Assembly (NCBI GenBank): GCA_947003675.1
Contig: CAMQPJ010000032.1
Coordinates: forward strand, 1-9,264
Length of the DNA: 9,264 bases
DNA from: an uncultured Collinsella sp.
GTDB taxonomy: Bacteria; Actinomycetota; Coriobacteriia; Coriobacteriales; Coriobacteriaceae
Direction of reading: 5' to 3'
The position numbers and the translations under genes are program-made. Within the stretch, counting starts at the first letter, position 1. Each line of letters begins with the position of its first letter. The notes beneath the pieces are model-generated. The model ran no database searches. It saw only the letters and a program-made list of their open reading frames with translations, and was not told the DNA's origin. This document shows, one piece after another, positions 5,468-9,264 of the stretch.

Positions 5468-5992
5468 ATGGCTCGTAATCAGAAGCAGCAGCGCGAGGCC
5501 TCCGAGTTCGAGGAGCGCGTCGTTTACATCAACCGCGTGTCGAAGACCGTCAAGGGTGGTCGTCGCATGAGCCTCGTCGCTCTCGTCGTCGTTGGCGACG
5601 GCAAGGGCAACGTCGGCGTTGGCATGGGCAAGTCCGCTGAGGTGCCCCTGGCCATCTCCAAGGCGTCTCTCGATGCCAAGAAGAACATGTTCCACGTGCC
5701 GGTGACCGATCAGGGCACCATCCCGCACGAGGTTCTCGGTCACTTTGGTGCCGGCCGCATCATCATCAAGCCCGCTGTCGAGGGTACCGGCGTTATCGCC
5801 GGCGGCGCTGTGCGCCCCCTCTTCGAGCTTGCTGGCATCAAGAACGTCCTGTCCAAGTCCCTCGGTACCGACAACGGCCTCAACATCATCAAGGCTGCCG
5901 TCGAGGGCCTCAAGGAGCTCTCCAGCCCTGAGGACGTCGCGGCTCGCCGTGGCCTGACGGTCTCCGAGATGTTCGTCGGTAAGGAGAACTAA
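5468..5992 (+). CDS. rpsE: 30S ribosomal protein S5
   Basis: The protein has 174 residues. The N-terminal double-stranded-RNA-binding-like domain includes [20 protein letters not shown] and [18 protein letters not shown]. The C-terminal domain holds [20 protein letters not shown] and the [16 protein letters not shown] block. S5 lies near the mRNA entry channel and affects decoding fidelity and spectinomycin sensitivity. The ATG follows GGAGGT with a 9-nt gap. The rpmD ribosome binding site (AAGGAG at 5981-5986) is inside the last codons of this gene, and rpmD starts 2 nt after its stop. Confidence 0.97.
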   Translation: MARNQKQQREASEFEERVVYINRVSKTVKGGRRMSLVALVVVGDGKGNVGVGMGKSAEVPLAISKASLDAKKNMFHVPVTDQGTIPHEVLGHFGAGRIIIKPAVEGTGVIAGGAVRPLFELAGIKNVLSKSLGTDNGLNIIKAAVEGLKELSSPEDVAARRGLTVSEMFVGKEN

Positions 5993-5994
5993 GC

Positions 5995-6177
5995 ATGGCT
6001 GACACCATCAAGATCAAGCAGGTCCGCAGCACCAATGGTTGCAAGCAGGACCAGGTCCGTACTGTCCGTGCCCTCGGTCTCCACAGGATCCGCGAGGTTC
6101 GCGAGATTGCTGACAACGAGTCCGTCCGCGGCATGATCTTCAAGGTCAAGCACCTTGTCGAGATTGTAGAGGAGTAG
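5995..6177 (+). CDS. rpmD: 50S ribosomal protein L30
   Basis: The protein has 60 residues, the standard bacterial size. IKIKQVRSTNG at the N-terminus and TVRALGLHRIREVREIADNESVRGMI in the middle are the classic L30 pattern. Its start is fixed by AAGGAG within the end of rpsE at an 8-nt gap. The rplO start follows 3 nt after the stop, with AGAGGAG (6168-6174) inside the last codons of rpmD. The three genes are therefore translationally linked. Confidence 0.96.
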   Translation: MADTIKIKQVRSTNGCKQDQVRTVRALGLHRIREVREIADNESVRGMIFKVKHLVEIVEE

Positions 6178-6180
6178 CAA

Positions 6181-6630
6181 ATGCAGCTTCACGATCTTAC
6201 TCCCGCGCCCGGTTCCACCAAGAACCGCAAGCGCGTCGGCCGTGGCAATTCTTCGGGTCACGGCACCACTTCTGGCCGCGGCCAGAAGGGCCAGGGTTCT
6301 CGCTCTGGTGGCACCAAGGGTGCCGGCTTCGAGGGTGGCCAGACTCCGCTGGCTATGCGCCTGCCCAAGCTTCCTGGCTTCCGCAACCCCCGTCGTATCG
6401 AGTACACCGCTGTCAACGTCGAGCGTCTCGAGCGTAAGTTCGAGGACGGCGCTGTGATCGACGGTGCCGCTCTTAAGGCCGCTCGCATCACCAAGAGCGA
6501 GTTCGAGCCCGTCAAGGTGCTCGGCAATGGTGAGCTCACCAAGAAGTTCACGGTCAAGGTCGACAAGGTCAGCGCTTCTGCGCAGGCCAAGATCGAGGCC
6601 GCCGGCGGAAAGGTCGAGCTGCCGTGCTAA
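6181..6630 (+). CDS. rplO: 50S ribosomal protein L15
   Basis: The protein has 149 residues. The glycine-rich basic N-terminal tail ([26 protein letters not shown] spread over about residues 17-42) penetrates 23S rRNA in the family. It is followed by [19 protein letters not shown]. The C-terminal globular part has the [24 protein letters not shown] signature and ends [11 protein letters not shown]15 is a late assembly protein of the large subunit. Its last 7 nt overlap the GTG start of secY, so secY translation is probably coupled to it. Confidence 0.97.
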   Translation: MQLHDLTPAPGSTKNRKRVGRGNSSGHGTTSGRGQKGQGSRSGGTKGAGFEGGQTPLAMRLPKLPGFRNPRRIEYTAVNVERLERKFEDGAVIDGAALKAARITKSEFEPVKVLGNGELTKKFTVKVDKVSASAQAKIEAAGGKVELPC

Positions 6631-7910
6631 ATGGTCTTAAGAATGCTTTCCGCATCAAAGAACTGCGCGAAAAGATTCTTTTTACCATAGCTATGCTCGT
6701 CGTGTACCGCATTGGTGCGCACGTTCCTGTGCCCGGCATTCCCTTCCAGGGGATGCTGGGCCTTTTCTCGACCGGGAGCAACTCGGTCGCCGCAGGTGCT
6801 ATGGCCCTCCTGAATCTTTTCTCTGGTGGCGCGTTGAGCTATGTCTCGGTGTTCTCTTTGGGCATCATGCCGTACATCACGAGCTCGATTATCCTCCAGA
6901 TGCTCCAGGCCGTCGTGCCTTCCCTGCATGAGCTTGCCCGCGAGGGCGAGGTCGGTCAGACCAAGATTACGCAGTATTCGCGTTACCTCACCTTGGCTCT
7001 GGCTATCCTCAACTCCGTGGGTTACCTCTTCCTCTTTAAGAGCTTCGGCATTAGCTTCAACGGTGCCGGCGCTCCCGAGATCATCTTTGACCTCATGATC
7101 GTCGGTACGCTCACCGCTGGCGCCATGCTGATCATGTGGATTGGTGAGCTCATCACCCAGCGCGGTATCGGCAATGGCATGTCGCTGATCATCTTCGCGA
7201 ACATCATGGCCGGTCTTCCGCAGGCGATCTTCTCCAGCACCGAGGGTAACGCCGGTGGCATCATCACCATGGTGATCATCTGCGCCATCATCCTGCTGGT
7301 TATCCCGCTGATTGTTTTCCTTGAGCGCGGCCAGCGCCGCATTCCGGTCTCCTACGCTAAGCGCGTCGTGGGCCGTCGCATGATGGGTGGCCAGACCACC
7401 TACCTGCCCATCAAGGTCAACACCGCGGGCGTCGTGCCGATCATCTTCGCTTCGGCGCTGCTGTACTTCCCGGCCCAGATTGCCGTGTTCTTCCCCGGCA
7501 TCGGCTGGATTCAGGCAGTTGCCTCTGCGCTTTCGACCGGTTGGCTCAACTGGGTGCTTAACGTTGTCCTCATCGTGTTCTTCGCGTACTTCTACACCTC
7601 CATGGTGTTCAACCCCGATGACACGGCCGACAACCTTAAGAAGCAGGGCGGCTTTATTCCGGGCGTCCGTCCGGGTAGGGCTACCGCGGCCTACATCAAG
7701 AACGCGCTCAACAAGATCACGCTTCCCAGCGCTGTCTTTTTGGCGCTCATCGCCATCGTGCCTTCGATCATCTTCTCCTTCACGGGTAACCATCTGATCC
7801 AGGCATTTGGCGGCACGTCCATCCTCATCATGGTCGGCGTCGTGCTCGACACGGTCGATAAGCTCGAAGGCCAGATCAAGATGTATGATTACGATGGATT
7901 CTTTAAATAG
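6624..7910 (+). CDS. secY: Preprotein translocase subunit SecY
   Basis: The protein has 428 residues and the ten-helix layout of SecY, the channel of the SecYEG translocon in the cytoplasmic membrane. Visible landmarks are the first helix (about 17-35) ending in HVPVPGI, the plug region after it, and the signature [30 protein letters not shown] marks the second cytoplasmic loop, and [15 protein letters not shown] with the following YLPIKVN marks the functionally important later cytoplasmic loop. The C-terminus is YDYDGFFK. The GTG at 6624 is chosen because [17 protein letters not shown] aligns with other Gram-positive SecY starts. GGAAAGG (6607-6613) lies 10 nt upstream, and the nearby ATG at 6631 is in another frame. 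It overlaps rplO by 7 nt, and adk follows 18 nt after its stop. Confidence 0.97.
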   Translation: MLNGLKNAFRIKELREKILFTIAMLVVYRIGAHVPVPGIPFQGMLGLFSTGSNSVAAGAMALLNLFSGGALSYVSVFSLGIMPYITSSIILQMLQAVVPSLHELAREGEVGQTKITQYSRYLTLALAILNSVGYLFLFKSFGISFNGAGAPEIIFDLMIVGTLTAGAMLIMWIGELITQRGIGNGMSLIIFANIMAGLPQAIFSSTEGNAGGIITMVIICAIILLVIPLIVFLERGQRRIPVSYAKRVVGRRMMGGQTTYLPIKVNTAGVVPIIFASALLYFPAQIAVFFPGIGWIQAVASALSTGWLNWVLNVVLIVFFAYFYTSMVFNPDDTADNLKKQGGFIPGVRPGRATAAYIKNALNKITLPSAVFLALIAIVPSIIFSFTGNHLIQAFGGTSILIMVGVVLDTVDKLEGQIKMYDYDGFFK

Positions 7911-7928
7911 GCTAGAGGAGGATTGCTC

Positions 7929-8555
7929 ATGAACCTCGTATTGCTCGGAGCTCCGGGTGCCGGTAAGGGCACCGTCGCACAGGAGCTCGTCGCCGAGTTT
8001 GGCGTCGCCCATATTTCCACGGGCGACCTGCTGCGTGCTGCCGTTAAGGGTGGCACCGAGCTTGGTATTCAGGCTAAGAAGTACATGGACGCTGGCGAGC
8101 TCGTTCCCGACCAGCTCGTGATCGACCTTGTCAAGGAGCGCCTTGCCGCCGATGACGCCCAGCAGGGCTTCATTCTCGACGGCTTCCCGCGCAACACCGC
8201 CCAGGCCGTGACGCTCGATTCCGAGCTCTCCGCCATGGGTCGCGAGATCGACTGCGCCCTTCTGGTCGATGTGGCTCCCGAGGTCATCATCGATCGTCTG
8301 TCTTCGCGTCGCACCTGCCGCGCCTGCGGTTACACCGGCACTGCTGCCGATGCTATCTGCCCCAAGTGCGCAGGCGAGATGTATCAGCGCGACGACGACA
8401 AGCCCGAGACCATCAAGAACCGTCTCGACGTCTACGAGAAGTCCACGAGCCCGCTCGTCGACTACTATCGTGGCCAGGGTCTGCTCAAGTCGGTCAACGG
8501 TGACCAGGCTCGCGAGACCGTGTACGGGGATGTCAAAGAGGCTCTCGGTCTATGA
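7929..8555 (+). CDS. adk: Adenylate kinase with a short zinc-type LID
   Basis: The protein has 208 residues. It catalyses AMP + ATP to 2 ADP in the cytoplasm. The P-loop GAPGAGKGT is at residues 7-15, the AMP-site block STGDLLR at 30-36, and DGFPR at 84-88. The LID carries four cysteines, C130, C133, C144 and C147, expected to bind structural zinc, followed by QRDDD at 153-157. Only 10 residues separate the two cysteine pairs, against 16 in Bacillus enzymes. The ATG at 7929 is preferred over an in-frame TTG at 7923: GGAGG (7917-7921) is 7 nt from the ATG but only 1 nt from the TTG. The stop overlaps the map start in ATGA (8552-8555). Confidence 0.96.
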   Translation: MNLVLLGAPGAGKGTVAQELVAEFGVAHISTGDLLRAAVKGGTELGIQAKKYMDAGELVPDQLVIDLVKERLAADDAQQGFILDGFPRNTAQAVTLDSELSAMGREIDCALLVDVAPEVIIDRLSSRRTCRACGYTGTAADAICPKCAGEMYQRDDDKPETIKNRLDVYEKSTSPLVDYYRGQGLLKSVNGDQARETVYGDVKEALGL

Positions 8556-9264
8556 TCAAGATTAAGTCTGCAACGCAAATCGAGCAGATGAAGAAGGCGG
8601 GAGCGCTATCTAAGATGGCGCTCCGCCACGTTGGAGCCATGGTGCGCCCCGGCGTTTCGACTTTTGAGCTCGATCAGCTCGCGGAGCAGATTATCCGCAT
8701 GCATGGCGGCACCCCGGCCTTTAAGGGTTACGGCGGGTTCCCGGGGACCATTTGCGCATCGATCAACGATGCCGTGGTCCATGGTATTCCCAACCCCGAC
8801 ATGATCCTGCGCGATGGCGATATCATCTCCATCGATACGGGAGCCGTTGTCGACGGTTGGGTCGGCGATAACGCTTGGACGTTTTTCGTCGGCACCCCCA
8901 CGCCCGAGGCCAAGGCCCTGTGCGAGGTTACGCGCGATTGCCTTAAGGCTGCCATTGAGCAGGCTGTTCCCGGTAATCATATCGGGGATGTTGGTTATGC
9001 TGTTCAGTCCCTCGCCGAGTCTCACGGCTATGGCGTGCTTCGTGACTATGTGGGCCATGGCATTGGCCGCGTGATGCACGAGGACCCCAACGTTCCTAAC
9101 TATGGAAAGAAGGGGAGAGGCGTTCGCCTCCAGGCCGGCATGGTCATTGCCATCGAGCCGATGGTTACGATGGGTTCCAACCATGTGAGCACGGGCTCCG
9201 ACGGTTGGATTGTTACGACCAACGACCACCTGCCCGCCGCGCACTACGAGAACACCGTCGCCAT
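8552..9264 (+). CDS. map: Type I methionine aminopeptidase (3' end outside the window)
   Basis: The visible 237 residues cover nearly the whole enzyme, which removes the initiator methionine from nascent proteins. The five metal ligands are all visible: D95 and D106 (SIDTG and GDNAW), H169 (VGHGIG), E202 (IEPMV) and E233 (YENTV). The active-site histidine is H77 in VVHGIP. Family length is about 250 residues, so roughly a dozen are missing beyond position 9264. The ATG overlaps the adk stop by 4 nt, which indicates translational coupling. The order secY-adk-map is the common Gram-positive arrangement; infA and other genes often follow. Confidence 0.96.
   Translation, partial: MIKIKSATQIEQMKKAGALSKMALRHVGAMVRPGVSTFELDQLAEQIIRMHGGTPAFKGYGGFPGTICASINDAVVHGIPNPDMILRDGDIISIDTGAVVDGWVGDNAWTFFVGTPTPEAKALCEVTRDCLKAAIEQAVPGNHIGDVGYAVQSLAESHGYGVLRDYVGHGIGRVMHEDPNVPNYGKKGRGVRLQAGMVIAIEPMVTMGSNHVSTGSDGWIVTTNDHLPAAHYENTVA

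Noticed and set aside
7923..7928. TTG start two codons upstream of the chosen adk ATG
   Set aside because: It would lie 1 nt from the Shine-Dalgarno, and family members begin directly with MNLVLLGAPG or similar.
6627..8012. Long minus-strand open frame (461 codons) opposite secY and the start of adk
   Set aside because: It mirrors secY codon by codon. The translation is rich in charged residues with no recognisable domain, and SecY on the plus strand is unmistakable. Long antisense frames are common in GC-rich, codon-biased genes.

Overview
The window reads as a chromosomal segment of a GC-rich Gram-positive bacterium, most likely an actinobacterium of the Coriobacteriia (Collinsella-like). 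This rests on the GC-rich coding sequence, the actinobacterial style of SecY, the zinc-ribbon form of ribosomal protein S14 and a four-cysteine zinc LID in adenylate kinase. No marker gene such as 16S rRNA is present, so the placement is an inference.

Region 1 (1-2871) is a small module for maturation of selenium-dependent molybdenum hydroxylases. yqeC lies on the minus strand. yqeB and an xdhC-family gene lie on the plus strand, divergent from yqeC across a 102-nt AT-rich promoter region. The catalytic hydroxylase, SelD and a cysteine desulfurase are not in the window and must be encoded elsewhere if the pathway works. Both transcription units end in the same 18-nt sequence (ATAAGTTGCGGTGAAATA), read in the direction of transcription. 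Downstream of xdhC this sequence forms one arm of a 67-nt near-perfect hairpin.

Region 2 (2788-3098) is a 311-nt intergenic stretch. It holds that hairpin, a candidate promoter near 2933-2961 and a leader of about 130 nt in front of rplE.

Region 3 (3099-9264) is the spc-type ribosomal protein operon, all on the plus strand: rplE, rpsZ (S14 type Z), rpsH, rplF, rplR, rpsE, rpmD, rplO, secY, adk and map (cut by the window end). The order is canonical, but rplN and rplX, which normally precede rplE, are replaced here by the selenium/molybdenum module. Gaps between the first genes (rplE to rplR) are fairly long and carry hairpins. From rplR onward the genes are tightly packed, with stop codons beside or inside the next ribosome binding site and short overlaps (rplO/secY 7 nt, adk/map 4 nt).

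There is no new enzyme system here. The points worth a second look are the break in the spc operon, the repeat shared by the two module 3' ends, the long hairpin, and two cysteine clusters in YqeC.
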